DNA of 64,000 bases from Salminus brasiliensis (lineage: Eukaryota > Chordata > Actinopteri > Characiformes > Bryconidae). Positions 11,701 through 23,625 of the stretch are shown piece after piece. Position 1 is the first letter of the stretch. The number at the start of each line of letters is the position of its first letter. Where the stretch lies: the NCBI RefSeq assembly GCF_030463535.1, contig NC_132900.1:28593956-28657955 (forward strand), given 5' to 3'. The position numbers and the translations under genes were made by a program. The notes under the pieces are model-generated. The model was not told the DNA's origin. It made no database searches and saw only the letters and a list, made by a program, of their open reading frames with translations.

Positions 11701-13086
11701 AATCAAATTATGGCAGGTTTGGTGACAGATGTTAATCTAATCAATAAAACGATTTGTTAATGACATCTTTTTTTTGAAAATGGGTCATAAAATATGTTGT
11801 GTTTTATGGCTGACATATAAAGTATTAGATTTCGTGAGAATATTAAAGTACTGTATGTAGGCCGTTGCCTACCTTTATTGATCTCTCCCATTTGTCAGGA
11901 TGAATCTGCACCCCTGGTGTTGATTTTTGCTTTCCTCTTCATTACAGTTATTGGAATGTACTGTCTGGTACGGCTCGGGACATCCCTATTTGTAACCATT
12001 CGGTGCTGTAACCTTTACTGGGATGTAGCTTTCAGAGCCTACAGCACGGAGAGGCTTATATTATGCTGTACTGCTACACTCCTAATAGCTTGTAATTGTA
12101 ACCTTAAGCCTGGTGCTTGGCTGTACTTGTGTACGAAACATGAATATTTGATCAATATCAAAGCTAGACTTATCTGAATATCTGTCCAAAACACACTGAT
12201 CCTAGTCCTGGTCTTTGTTTTTGATGTTCTCAGGCCATCTTTAGTCTTGTTCTGATGTTTTTTGACAGCCAGGCTTTCCTCATTGCACACCTTTCAAGGA
12301 ACCCTTCAGACCCTTTCTGATGGTGGATCTTGTACTTTGACTTAAACACAGTTCAAGAGCTACCTGTAGGTCCTGTGATGACATTTTAGGATTGTTGGAG
12401 TCTACTTTACTCGTTGTGAGGTCTGCTCTAGGGCTGAACTTGCTAGGATGGCCTGACCTGGCCATGTTGGCAGTTGTTTCACTTGAGATTCTTTCTGAAA
12501 GCCTCTTCAGATCTGCCCATGGTGATCTTCACCACTCACTTCCAGCAGTCTTGCTCTTGCCTGTTGGAAATGAGTGGGATCACCATGGCCAGATCCAAAG
12601 AGCTCTCATCAGACTAAATGCCTGAGGTTTAAATAAGACCGGCTCATCCAGAATCCTCTCTAATCATGTTCTAATCAATAATATAATAATTCAATTTCTA
12701 TTAATTACATTTTACAAATGATTTTGAAATACATTCTGTCAGTTGTATGTGTATGTGTTTAGGTATAACACCTCCATCAATGAATCCTGTTCAAATGAAG
12801 CCCAAATATCCAGTAATTCCATGTTTGCACATTTGGGATCACAAAGCATCAGCAAAGCATGCAAACCCTTGCTGAGCACTACCTTTAACACCTCTTCAAC
12901 CTCTTCCAGAGTGTGTACAGGGCTTTGTACGACTACACCGCCCAGGACTGCGACGAGGTGTCGTTCAGAGACGGTGACCTTATCCACAACGTCCAGCCCA
13001 TCGACGAAGGCTGGCTGTACGGGACTGTGCAGCGGACCGGCCGCTCTGGCATGCTGCCCGCCAACTATGTAGAGGGCATTCGCTAG
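5718..13086 (+). CDS. nebl: LIM and SH3 domain protein of LASP2 / LIM-nebulette type (NEBL family), 7 exons
   Basis: Coding exons: 5718-5786, 5921-6015, 6302-6386, 9375-9482, 10704-10884, 11046-11164 and 12910-13086. All have GT/AG boundaries and together encode 277 residues. The family binds F-actin and organises adhesion sites and Z-discs. An N-terminal LIM domain has all eight zinc ligands (C5, C8, H26, C29, C32, C35, C53, H56). A nebulin repeat region follows (~61-119, with [19 protein letters not shown]). The second nebulin repeat starts VKYHKDFE and then diverges. A linker ([19 protein letters not shown]) leads to a C-terminal SH3 domain (~222-277, [18 protein letters not shown]). [14 protein letters not shown] and the linker match LIM-nebulette rather than LASP1 as I recall them. 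No nebulette-only nebulin exons lie between the LIM and SH3 exons, so this could be a LASP2-only paralogue. The family call is firm; the exact orthologue is not. Confidence 0.93.
6594..7570. repeat. Imperfect tandem duplication in LASP2-type intron 3
   Basis: A segment beginning gctatgtggtctactgttg at 6595 recurs from 7173. Collinear matches continue through agccacgtaagcaagtctat, caacttggcgtct, cccttcaacaaaaacagcc and cacagtaaagatgcaga. The period is about 578 bp. The copies differ by substitutions and small deletions, so the duplication is not recent. It sits wholly within the intron 6387-9374. Confidence 0.9.
7037..7105. repeat. Near-perfect AT-rich inverted repeat (hairpin)
   Basis: The left arm (acttgatttttttt then aaatgtgtga) and the right arm (tcacacattt, then A9, then tcaagt) are reverse complements apart from one extra A. 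A central (AT)n run is itself self-complementary. The total is about 68 bp. It lies at the junction between the two copies of the 578-bp tandem duplication. Confidence 0.9.
7571..9216. other. Rest of LASP2-type intron 3; single-copy-looking block at 8560-9100
   Basis: No exon is recognised. Positions 8560-9100 are less AT-rich than the rest of the intron and free of the local repeat families. Both strands stay open for over 130 codons there, but no known domain, start context or splice pattern supports an exon. Confidence 0.4.
9217..9270 (-). mobile_element. MITE end fragment (TA-flanked MITE family)
   Basis: The string gaaacaatgaatgagcaagt followed by gtcccaatagttttg and tatagtgta is the inverted left end of the abundant MITE. 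Only this end is present. Confidence 0.8.
9776..9992 (+). repeat. tRNA-derived SINE with L2-type 3' tail
   Basis: It has a tRNA-like head with a box-A-like part (ggtgtggcgcaacagataac) and box B (gggtcgattcccggtcc). The body has ttgggcaagactcctaac. The tail (gtaagtcactctggataaga then gcatcagctaaatgctgtaa) is the type that fish SINEs share with L2-clade LINEs. It lies in intron 4. Confidence 0.85.
9993..10700. other. Rest of LASP2-type intron 4
   Basis: No exon or clear repeat is recognised. A 175-codon minus-strand frame at 10395-10922 is the antisense of exon 5 plus intron sequence and has no domain features. Confidence 0.5.
11262..11823 (+). mobile_element. Decayed Tc1-like transposon in intron 6
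   Basis: It starts with a terminal-repeat-like gatcagccataatattaaag and ends near 11820 with a worn inverse (ttttatggctgacatata). In between, fragments of a Tc1-type transposase N-terminal region can be translated with frame breaks, for example [15 protein letters not shown] at ~11592-11634. The same terminal motif bounds the better-preserved copy at 31548-31968. It is non-functional. Confidence 0.75.
11960..12050. repeat. Solo end of the transposon family seen at 13840-14665
   Basis: The string ggctcgggacatccctattt followed by gtaaccattcggtgctgtaacc matches, with few changes, the right end of the element at 14625-14685. No left end is seen nearby. Confidence 0.65.
12120..12620 (-). pseudogene. 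Tc1-like transposase pseudogene in intron 6
   Basis: Read on the minus strand, a broken frame resembles a Tc1/mariner transposase. It opens with [13 protein letters not shown] and a stop. A helix-turn-helix-like stretch follows ([20 protein letters not shown], then STIRKGLKG). The remainder ([20 protein letters not shown]) ends in FWTDIQI, which sits where the family's first catalytic aspartate region (xWTDE) lies. Stops and frameshifts separate the parts and no C-terminal catalytic part is recognised. It is antisense to the host gene and is a fossil. Confidence 0.75.
12511..12594. repeat. Imperfect inverted repeat (84 bp) at the 5' end of the Tc1-like pseudogene
   Basis: Left arm atctgcccatggtgatc plus caccactcacttcca, and right arm tggaaatgagtgg plus gatcaccatggccagat, pair with few mismatches around a ~20-nt loop. 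The start codon of the transposase fossil is inside one arm. Confidence 0.75.
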
Positions 13087-14098
13087 CTCTCCTCTTCCAA
13101 ACGCCCGAGTCTCACCCCCACTGAGCCTCAAATTAAACCGCTTCACTGCAGCCGATACAGGGATCAGACAGACAGACTTGTACATAGACAGAAGCAGGCC
13201 TCTATTTTGCTAGTATACACCGTCAGTCCTTCTGTCTTTTTAAGAGGTGTCCCTTCTTCTGTTACGATGTGCCCCGTACACTTTAGGTTGGTTTCCTGGA
13301 CATGGATTAAGCCTTGGACTAAATTCGTGTGCCAGTAAGGACTACTGATTTTTTTTTTTTTTTTTTTTATCTAGGCTTTAAAGGAGGCTTGATTTGGGTC
13401 TGGGGGAACCGGCCTGTTATGTGTAACCTAAAATTTGTTAGTGACTGCATGCAATGTCATGTGATGATGTTTTGTACCTCATATACCCCATATTTAGTAC
13501 TTATTTCATTTGAATTGAGGTGAAGGTATTGCGATGTTACCAAAGGTAGAAAATCCACCTCAGAATTTTGTTCCAACTGCCTGGGCAGCTCTGGCTAAGG
13601 CAGGCACTTGGAACAAAATCCTGGGGCAGATTTTCATCTTCGGAACCTGAATCTCCATCTCTTTTTAAAGGTAAACGGTCATTCAGAGTGGTTGGACTAA
13701 CCTAATCAAGCTGATAAATACTAATAAATTTTCTTTAGAGCCTAATTTGCCTCACCACATCCTACACGTACCGCTCCAGCATGAACTGCTAGCCTAAACG
13801 CCTGCAAATAGCGTCTCATGCATCAGTTTGTAAATAGGGATGTCCCGATCACGGTATTTTGTGCTTGTATCCAGTCCCACAGTTCAGATCAGATGAGCTG
13901 CTGATTAATCGGTTCAGTAAAATCCCTTTATTTTCAGTATCAGTTTCTATAATCAGACGTTCTGGACTGACTGATTTAGTTTAATCGAGACTTTGAGTCA
14001 AGACTGTTTTATAGTGTTTAATATCTTCTAATCCAGTCTGACTTTCCTCCCTGACCACTCAGCTCCCATCTCCTTTACACACTGCAGTCTAATCACTT

Positions 14099-14137
<39 letters not shown>

Positions 14138-15120
14138 GGTGTGTAGTGGTACACACTCTGGACTGATATCTGGTATTGTGGGTCTACTGGTGTGTAATAA
14201 CTGGCTTATAGTGGGTGAATGCTGTGTGATTAGGGTTTCTATAGCATGTGGGTGTGTGTATAAGCATTAGCCTCCACTCGGTTCTGAATGGGTTCTTCAG
14301 CACTGGTTTATAAACAGAGACAGGCGAGCGAGCGGTTCTCCGGTTCTCCCGCTGGTAAAACAGAGCGTTTAAGTGAGAATTTTATAAAGGGTGAGATATT
14401 ATGGTCTGTTTTCATGTTCCACTGTAAAATAGCTCCACACTGCTCCGACTGACTCTCAAATCTTTTATTTACCTTCTGAGAACGTCCGCACTACTGTAGC
14501 CGGCAGGACAGTAATGTTAATGAATGGTTCCTGGAACCCACCAGAGGGCGCTCTAATAACTGTGGTAAAAAAAAAAAAAAAGACTGGGAACTGGATTGGG
14601 ATTCAGATATGCCTGGAACGGCTCAGGGCGGCTCGGGACATCCTTATTTGTAACCATTCGGTACCGTAACCTTTATTGGGATGCTTTATTAACCTTTATT
14701 GGGTAGCTTGCAGAGCCACTGGCTCCGGCTCCGTTCACCACCACTGTGAATAATTCTTATTCCAGAACTGCAAAACTTTTCACACCAAACCCACTCTGAA
14801 TTACTTTGTTTACTTTGGGCTTTATCATTTAATTTTGCAGGAATAAATTATGGAAAATTGTTGGAATATATTTGCGCGAAAAAAAAACCCAAAAACATCC
14901 CCCACACAGCCGCGTCCGTCCCGTCTCGATTTCCTGACTGAAGCTTTACTTTTGTATGCATTTATAAATAAGCTTTTGTCTCGCTGTCCGATATCTTAGA
15001 TGACGCAAAATCCGCCGTTTTTGTAGCATGTCTTCGTAGCCATTGTTAAAATGTATGAAAGTGTATGTAGTATTTGTAAATGTTGATGTACACATTAAAG
15101 CGTATTACTATGCTAGGTTT
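13087..15120 (+). other. Probable 3' UTR of the LASP2-type gene with alternative poly(A) signals
   Basis: After the TAG stop there is no further coding signal. AATAAA occurs at 13723-13728 and again at about 14843. ATTAAA occurs at 15094-15099, shortly before the riok1 stop codon on the other strand. Use of the last signal would give a ~2-kb 3' UTR that includes a transposon. The extent is inferred, not proven. Confidence 0.5.
13840..14665. mobile_element. Non-autonomous DNA transposon with short inverted termini, in the 3' UTR region
   Basis: The left end (aaatagggatgtcccgatc, near 13845) is close to the reverse complement of the right end (gctcgggacatccttatttg, near 14630). The interior holds a (GT)n run at 14101-14135 and no transposase. 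A second, solo right end lies at 11960. The family was not identified; a hAT-type element is a guess. Confidence 0.6.
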
Positions 15121-15378
15121 CCTTGACGTTAATCAGAGAATGGCATGCTGCGCTTGGTAGACATGGCAGAACTGGCACAGAGGCTGGGTGTAACTGCAGG
15201 GCATGGTTTTGCCCCTGTTATTTCAGTCCTCATAAGCAGCCAGCGTGATCATCTCATTGATTGTGCCACTCTGATCAATGCCCACATCGATTCAGTGCCC
15301 TTGCTGATAATAGTGACAATGTCCCTTTCTGAGCGTCTGAGTCTGGAGCGTCCTCATGTTTTTTTTTTTTTATCCGCT

Positions 15379-18300
15379 TCATCTTCCTTTCTTCATCTTG
15401 GCCACCTTCTCCTTGCGCTTCTTGACGTGCTTCGGCACCTTGTTTTTCCGTTTCTCCCTCTGAGCTTCTTTGACCTGTTTCTTTCGTTCCTGGGGGCAGG
15501 GAGAGACATTTTGGATTTAATGGGGGGGGGGTAGAATTAACTACCAGGGATGCACAATGTGTCCAAAATGTTCTGGACACCCCCTCTGATAAATGCGTTC
15601 AGCTGCTTTAAGCTGTATCCATTGCTGAGACAGATGTGCAAATGCACAGGGGTAAAAAGGGGTATAAAGCCCCAAAGTACTGAGCAGTGGTGAGCAACAT
15701 CCACTTCTCACTAACACTAAGCTCTTATTGCTGAATGCAATCAAATCCTAACAGCAATGCTCCTCCAAAATCTAGTAGAAAGCCTTCTTCCCTGGACAGA
15801 TTTCATTGTTTCTTAATAAAGAAACAATGAATGAGTATGTGTCCCAATACTTTTGACCATATAGTATATTTGCCAATAAATGGAAAAACTGTGACAACTG
15901 GGTCTCATTTCTAGCTTGTATGTGTAGAGGTGTTTGCCTAGTATCCTGTAGCGCCCTCCGCTGGTCGCTCTGTGCTCCTGTGTGATGGTGACTGTTTTCC
16001 GTTCCACCTCAAATTTATGTTAATGAGTGAATGTTAGACTGCTGTTTCACCCAGATGCAAAACTATGGGCATGGTTTCCAACATGCAGCATGAGGAAGAT
16101 ACATCTCACTGATCAGCAGTTCAGTTCTGGCACCTATACAGAATGCAGGTAACTGCCACATCATATAAGGTGGACCATTTTCACTTTTAAAGCTGTTCTG
16201 CAGTCAGAGCTAAAAGTTTATGCATATAAATATCAGTAAATACAATAAATGGACAAAAGTACTGGGACACCTGATTAATTCATTGTTTCTTCAGAAATCA
16301 AGAGTATTAAAAGTATTATCCTGCTTTTGTTGAAGCAACTGCCTCCACTGTCCAGAGAAGAAAGTTTCATACTAGATTTGCGGAGCATTGCTGTGAGGAT
16401 TTGATTGCATTCAAGTGTTCGTAAGGTCAGGATGTTTGATGATGATCACCACCCCACCTCATCATCCCCAACTCCTCACAAAAGTACTGGGTGGAGCTCC
16501 ACCCATCATTCCAGAGAACACAGTTCTTCCACGACTCCACAGCTCAATGCTGGGGGGCTTTATATCCCTTTAGCCCGCCCCTGGTATTAGGCATGGTGCC
16601 TATAGGTCCTATTCTATTGGGAGTACTAAAGAGAGACAAGCTGTGTGTGTGCAGTTGCACATCTGTGTCACATAGGTGCAGCCTAAAGTAGCTGAATGCA
16701 TTCATTAGAAGGGGTGTCCACAAATATTTGGACACACAGTGTGTACCTTTCTGTCCAGCGGTTGCGTCTTGTCTGGGTCACTGTTTTCCTCTGCGTCCTC
16801 TGCTCCAGAGTCTTCTTCATCGTCCTCGTCTTCATCGCTGCTGGAGTCGCCCTCTTCAGCGCAGTCCTCCAGCAAGGAAGGAACCTGCAACAGAATGAAG
16901 GTGGTCAGCAAGTCTTGTAAATACCACAAACTATGGGGTCTCTCTGCCTCCCTCACATGCCATTCAGATTTTCCCATTCTTCTCTCAGACAAATGGGGGG
17001 CTTTATACCCCTCTAGACCATGCCTAGCATTAGGCAGCATGGAGCCAATAGCAGCTTAAAGTAGCTAAATGCATTCGTTATAATATAAAAATATTTGGAC
17101 ACTGTGTGTGTGATTGATGGGCTTAGCTAAGGTTAGCATGCTAGAACTTGCTAAGATAATTTGTCTTACCGTCTGCACGCCTGAAAGGTTCTTCCTCATG
17201 CCCGTCACTGTCTGGTACAGGATCTATCATTAAACAGAAAAAGAAGCTGTCAGCATTTCACACATGCTGATTTGCTGGTCAAACAGTCTGCGGGCCGGAC
17301 ACTGGCACTCACGCGGTCATCCCGGACCTCCTCAGAGGACTCCTGCTCCTTCTTCATCATGGTGTCCACGTCACGTTCGTAATGACTGACTTCATTAAGG
17401 GTACGGGGGATGTAGGCCTTCTTAAACACCTAATATCGACACAGAGGACAGGGACCAACTTACTGAGACATACACAGCAATTATCCAGCACAGAAGCTCA
17501 GTCTGAATTATTATTATTATTATTATTACTATTATTATTATTAATGTTGCTGTTGATCATTTGCGCTTTAGCCTGACGATACCTCCTCATCCACTTTGTC
17601 TTGGTCGGATCTTTCCTCTGATGTTCTTGAAGAAGCGATCTCCATTGCCTGTTACAAAGTATAAGCAATGTAAACACAGTATTTATTAAAAATATTTATG
17701 AACCATAATTACACCTCAAATCCAACTAAACCCGGGCAGGAGTGTGGGTCTGTAGCTACTCCTCCTTTTATGTTCTGCAATGTGCTGCAGAGCACAGTTT
17801 TAGAATTTTCAACAATAAATAAATAAATAAATAAATACCATCTATTTAATATTGATGCAAATATTGAGAAATCTTAGTGGATCAGACAAATGCAGCCCAC
17901 CTGCACCCCCTGCCTTTGAGCAACAGTTTCTAAAGTCACACAAACCTTCTCTAGGTACTGGTTGATGTTGTTAGTTGTGATGGAGGGGTCTGTGACGAAC
18001 TCAAACAGCTCCCGCACCGTCATCACAGCGACGCTGTGCTTTTGAAAGAAGTCTGATAACATAAAAAGAGAAGATTAATGCCATAAATGAATTACGGCAA
18101 CTCAATTTATTCAAATCTTCTTTGTAAATATTTTGGGAAGCCATCCTGCCAAAGCTGTGTGCAGATGTCTTACACCTCAAGGGTTCTTCTGGTTCTGCCT
18201 AACAGATTTAGACTGGAATTCCCCTCGTAATGAATCAGTAGTGCATAAAAGAAGCAAAGCACTCAAGCACTTAACCACCATTACAGCTTCTTCCTCATAC

Positions 18301-21300
18301 ACTACAGCGTCACAGGCATGCGAACACCATGCTTCTCCCTTTCTGCTGTTTTTTACATAATGTGAATCTGGGAGTTGTTCTTTACATTGTATCAGAATTT
18401 CATGATGAAAGGACCAATAGAAATGCTAGAAAGTCTTTTTACATTGACTTCCACTGACAGTTCAGAAAGTTTTTTTTTCTTCTGTAAAGTTGACGTTTTG
18501 TTACACTATCTTTGTGTGACAGCGACAATATGGACGTTCATCCTGCTTTTGTTGGAGTTACTCTCTCTACTGTCCAGGGAAGAAGGATTTCTACTAGATT
18601 TTAAAGAAGCACTGCTGTGAGGATTACATCCAGCAAGTGAGTGTTAGGACAGGATGCCTATGCACATCTGTGTCAGCAATGAGTAGCTGAATGCATTCAT
18701 TAGAAACAGTGTCCACAAACTTTTGGACAATAAAGCATCATAAAACAACCCACCGTTGACGTTGCTGCAGTCCTTGCGGAGAAACTCCAAGGCATGAGGG
18801 TGGTCATGCTCCACTGACTGGGACACATCTATAATGTATGCGTCTCCATCATGATACCTGCATGCAAGAGTAGAGGCAGTTAAGCAAGCCAGTATGAATT
18901 CTTATGATGGTTCTGATGGACGGCATATTAGCGCAGGTGACGCTGCACAGTAGAACAGTGCACCACCTCTTTTGGAGTCAAACAGGGGCTTTTCTTGCTT
19001 TTAAAAAGATGCTGACCCAAATTTTTTGCCAAATGAAAAAGCAGCAGAGGTGACTTACAGCATGTTAAACTCGCTGAGGTCAGCGTGGACCAGCCGAGCG
19101 TCCTGATACATCAGCCTCATGTTCTGGATGACTTGCAGATAGAGCTCTCGCGCTTTGGATTCCGACAGTGCGGCGTTCTTCAGTAAAGGAGCAGGCCTGG
19201 CAATGAGAGCACACACAGGTGAGTAAACACCTCCCATAGTCGTCTACAAGGGGGTCTCATGAGTAAAATACTGCGACGCTCGATGCGACTGCAGACTTAC
19301 ATTTCATCTTTTCCAATGAAGCCCATGACCAGAACGTGGCTCCGGAGCATGATGGGCTCTGGGCTGGGAATCCCTGCTGTCTGGAGCCTTGAAACAAAAA
19401 GAACACAAACAGCACACTGAAGGCTCTGTAGACTCAACCCAGGCTTTGTGAGCTTGTGCTTTGCCTAATTACTGAGTCTGAGAACTGGGCAGACTGGACA
19501 GAGCACAAGACTGGGAGATAGGAGCTAAGAAACACATATGGGATTACAATGGATTGGTGAAGATGGCATCCAAGAGCCCATTTACACCCAATTGACACCC
19601 GGTCACTTTATCCGTCTTGAGAATCAGGATTATATCAGGACAAGGCCAAGCCACATAAATGATGATCCTCACTCCACCATTAAGGGGGAGCAAAGGGGGC
19701 TCCAGGACCAGGACAGAGCCTGGTACACCTATCTAACCCTGGAGTGAACGCTCTCCACTTGAGGTTATGTATGTTCTGAGCGGTAAAAGCCAACCTGATC
19801 AAATTCCTCATCTCCTTCTCCGCCCAGGTTCGCACCATTTTTCTCGGGTTGCCTTTACAGTAGCCGTGCCGAAACCTAAAAATAATAAATAAAAAATTGA
19901 CCAAGAATCAATAACGACCCGGTTGTGGAGTAAATCTCCTGGAATGTCCAGCACAGGCCACCCTGCTTTACCTGAACTCTCCGCTGACGTATTTATCTCG
20001 GTCCTTGAAGAGCAGAATGGACGTTTTGTAAATCTTAATGGCACGACTCTCTCCCTTGGCTGTGCTTGCATGGTAAACATTGGCCTGAAAAAAAAAAAAG
20101 AAAGAAAATGATTAATGCACAATTTATACAACAACTGGACACTAATGACCACTACATGTCCGAATGTTTGCGGACACCCCTTCTAATGAATGCATTCAGC
20201 TACTTTAAGTTGCACCCACAGCACACATAGCTTGCCTAGTTCCTGTAGAGAAGCACTGGAGCAGATCAACATGGACCTATTGGTGCTATGTCTAATACCT
20301 AATGCCAGGCGTGGGCTAGAGGGGTATAAAGCCCCCCAGCATTGAGTTGTGGAGCAGTGGAAGAACTGTGTTCTATGGAGTGATGGTGGTGCTCCATCCA
20401 ATACTGTTGGGATTAGTTGGGGAGTTGGCGATGATGTGGAGGGGTGGTGATGATTGGAAAAGCTGGTCATACAGGCGGTTCAGTGTGGTCAGTCTGGCTC
20501 AGTCTTGTCTCAGTCTTGGCTAGTCATAGTCTGGTCTGGTCTGGTTCTCAAGAAGGGTGGTCGTTACAACAGGCCTACACCCAATGTACCACCAACCAGT
20601 TACGTAAGACCAGTTAAGATGAACTACAGGCATGGTATGGTGGCATGGTGGCATGTTGGAGAATGCAGTTGATTAGGGGGCTTTAAGTCCACATTGACAA
20701 TCTGCACATGGGTCAGTCTGTCATCATTTAATTTATGTAATTTATAATGATATGACATCATCACGGTCAATCAAAAAACTTGTATCTCCAAAAAGGGCAA
20801 CTTCATAGAACAAGAAAAAAAACAAAAAAAACCTTCATTCATTTCATAACTACCTCTTTTCCCGTGCTGATGCAGCCGTTGATCTCGGAAATGACGCCTC
20901 TGCTCAGCATTTTGAAGAGAATCATGCGAGTTCTGGGATCCAAAACCTGCCCAAGTGAACAGACCCAATGTTATCTTCAGAATTTCCATGATCCCTCCCA
21001 GCAGACTCACGGATAACCACCAGAAGCTGTAAGGCACCTACCTGTTCCACTGTAGCCCTGTCAGACTTATCCTTCACTCGATACCTGCACCAGAAAGTAT
21101 ACAGGATGATAATACACTATATGGACAAAAGTATTGGGACACCTACTCATTCATTGTTTCCTCTCAAATCAGGTTTATCCTGCTTTTGATGGAGTAACTG
21201 TGTTAGTAGTAGATCTAGTCGAAGGATTTCTACTAGATTTTGCTAGATAATTGCTGTGAGGATTTGATCACACTCAGCGTCAGAAGTGTTAGTGAGGCCC

Positions 21301-22965
21301 AATCCCCCAAGCCATCCCAAAAGTATTGGGTGGAGCCAGAGAACACATGTAGTTTCAACTGCTCCACAGCTTTCAATGCTGGGGGGCTTTATACCCCCCT
21401 ATAGCCCACGCCCGGCATTAGACAGCACGGAGCCAATAGGTTCAATGCTTATCTGCTCCAGATAGTCCTATCCTATTCCATCGGCAGTACCTCTCTACAG
21501 GGACTACATAGGTGGTGTTTGTGTCAGCAATGGATGCATTCATTAGAAGTAATGTCCACAAACATTTGGAGAGTGCAACTGGGTCTGTTCAATGAGAAAA
21601 TGAGATGTGGATTGTGGAAATGTCTCCTTACGTGTCTGCGTCCCGCTGTTTTTGCATCACAGTGACTTTGTTGATCACAGAATCGGCGTAGTTCAGTTTA
21701 TCTGGGAAATGAGAGCAACAGAACAAAAACGCTCAGCCTGAAGAGAGTCTGTTTCATCTCTAAACGCAAACCATGGAACTTCCTTCCTCTTTATTTGAAG
21801 ACCTCAGCCTCCGAGAAGTGAAGATGCTGACCTTACCCAGATTTATTTTGTGCTCAAACTTCCTCAGGACCTTGTCTGACGGTGTGGACATCTTGTCTGA
21901 CTTCGAGCTCTGCGGATTAGCCTGGGAACACACAAACAGGCCGAAAAGTACACTCAGGCTCAAAAGTATTTTGACAGTGACCAAGTTTGTTTGTAATGTT
22001 GCCTTTGCACCCCACAGATGGAACTGAAGCGGAGGTCTTCAGCTACAATTCAGGGGGTTTAACTTAGTCCAACCATTTTCTCAGGGTAAAAAGAAATAAA
22101 TAAATAAAAATAAATGGACAAGCTCACAATTATAAACATGAACAGACATTTTAATGCTGAGTTTCCTCCCTTGAGGTGCATTGCCTGGACCTCAGACCTT
22201 CTGCAATGGTCTTTAGTTGCTGAGGAAGTGAAAAGCTGCTCAGTGGGGGTTAAGGTCAGGTCTTAGCATTGAAGAGCTCCTGGGTTACTTTGGTGAAATC
22301 AGACCACTGCTCTTTGGGAGCTATTTTACTGAGCTCAAGGCAGGAACACTCACTGGACACTTGCTTGCACCTATAGGGGCATTTTAGCAAAGCCAATTCA
22401 CTGTTTCTGGGAGGAAGGAGGCAGCCTGACTCCCTAGAAGTGACCAGCAAAATAAATAACCCCCAAAACCCAAGGCCCCTGGAGCTGTGTGGCAGCACCT
22501 GCTGTACCAATGTGCTCCTCTAGCGTTTGATGTCAGACCCTTGAATTTGTATAACAGTCAACTGTAGTGTGATCATGGTTTTAGGTTCTAGATTCTATAT
22601 AGAACCAGTACTTTCACTAACCGACATCTCAAGAACCCCCTTAGGAAGAGCCCCAGCAGCTCAAGTGGTTCCCAGTTCCAGGTCAGCTGCTAGGCTGTTG
22701 CTACTAGGGTGTTCTTGCTTGATGGTTGCTATGGTATTCTAGGTGGTTAACATGATGTTGCTAGGTTGTTGCTATGGGGTGGTTGTGTGTTTATTTTCAG
22801 GGTATTTTTACTATGTGGTTGTAAAACCTGGTATCCTACTAATTGGTTATCATGGTGTCCCAGGTGGTTGCTAGGGTGTAACTAGTGTACCTATGCCATC
22901 ATGGCACAAACTTCTGCACCCCCATTTAATCTGTAGAAAATCAAAAAGCTTTATATAAGAATCAC

Positions 22966-23012
<47 letters not shown>

Positions 23013-23509
23013 AAAAGTATAGTATCTTCTCTACAGAATACCTGTGGGTTGCTTCCAGTCCTCACTGCACCGTAGCGTTTAGTAAAGTTCCCTCCAGATG
23101 ATGCACTCCAGTCCCATTCATCATAGTCGTCATCATCATCATCATCATCCTCCTCCTCCTCCTCTTCCTCATTATCACCACCACCTTGCTGCCCAGGTTT
23201 AAGAGACGAGTGCTGCAGGTTCACCCCACTGAGCTGGTTCTCCAGTGCTGGAGGCTTGTCTCTGAGTTCTGATTCACTGAAGAACAAACACAGGTAATGG
23301 CTGTACTGAGGTTCTGAGCGGATACTAATAAACCCGGTGATTTGATGGTTTGATTAATTAATGGTTATTAAATGATTCCATTTCCATCATTTAGGTCTCC
23401 AACAAAGAAACCCACCTGTGAATGATCTGATACAGTTATTATACGGCCAGTGGACAGTACACCGCTGACCATATTCTGCTTTTCAAAGTGAGGACATGGG
23501 CGCGCTCTC

Positions 23510-23573
<64 letters not shown>

Positions 23574-23594
23574 GCTCCCTCTCCTTTACGCCTA

Positions 23595-23625
<31 letters not shown>

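Noticed and set aside
5718..13086. Assignment of the plus-strand gene to LASP1
   Set aside because: [14 protein letters not shown], the [16 protein letters not shown] linker and the SH3 sequence fit the LIM-nebulette form better, as I recall those proteins.
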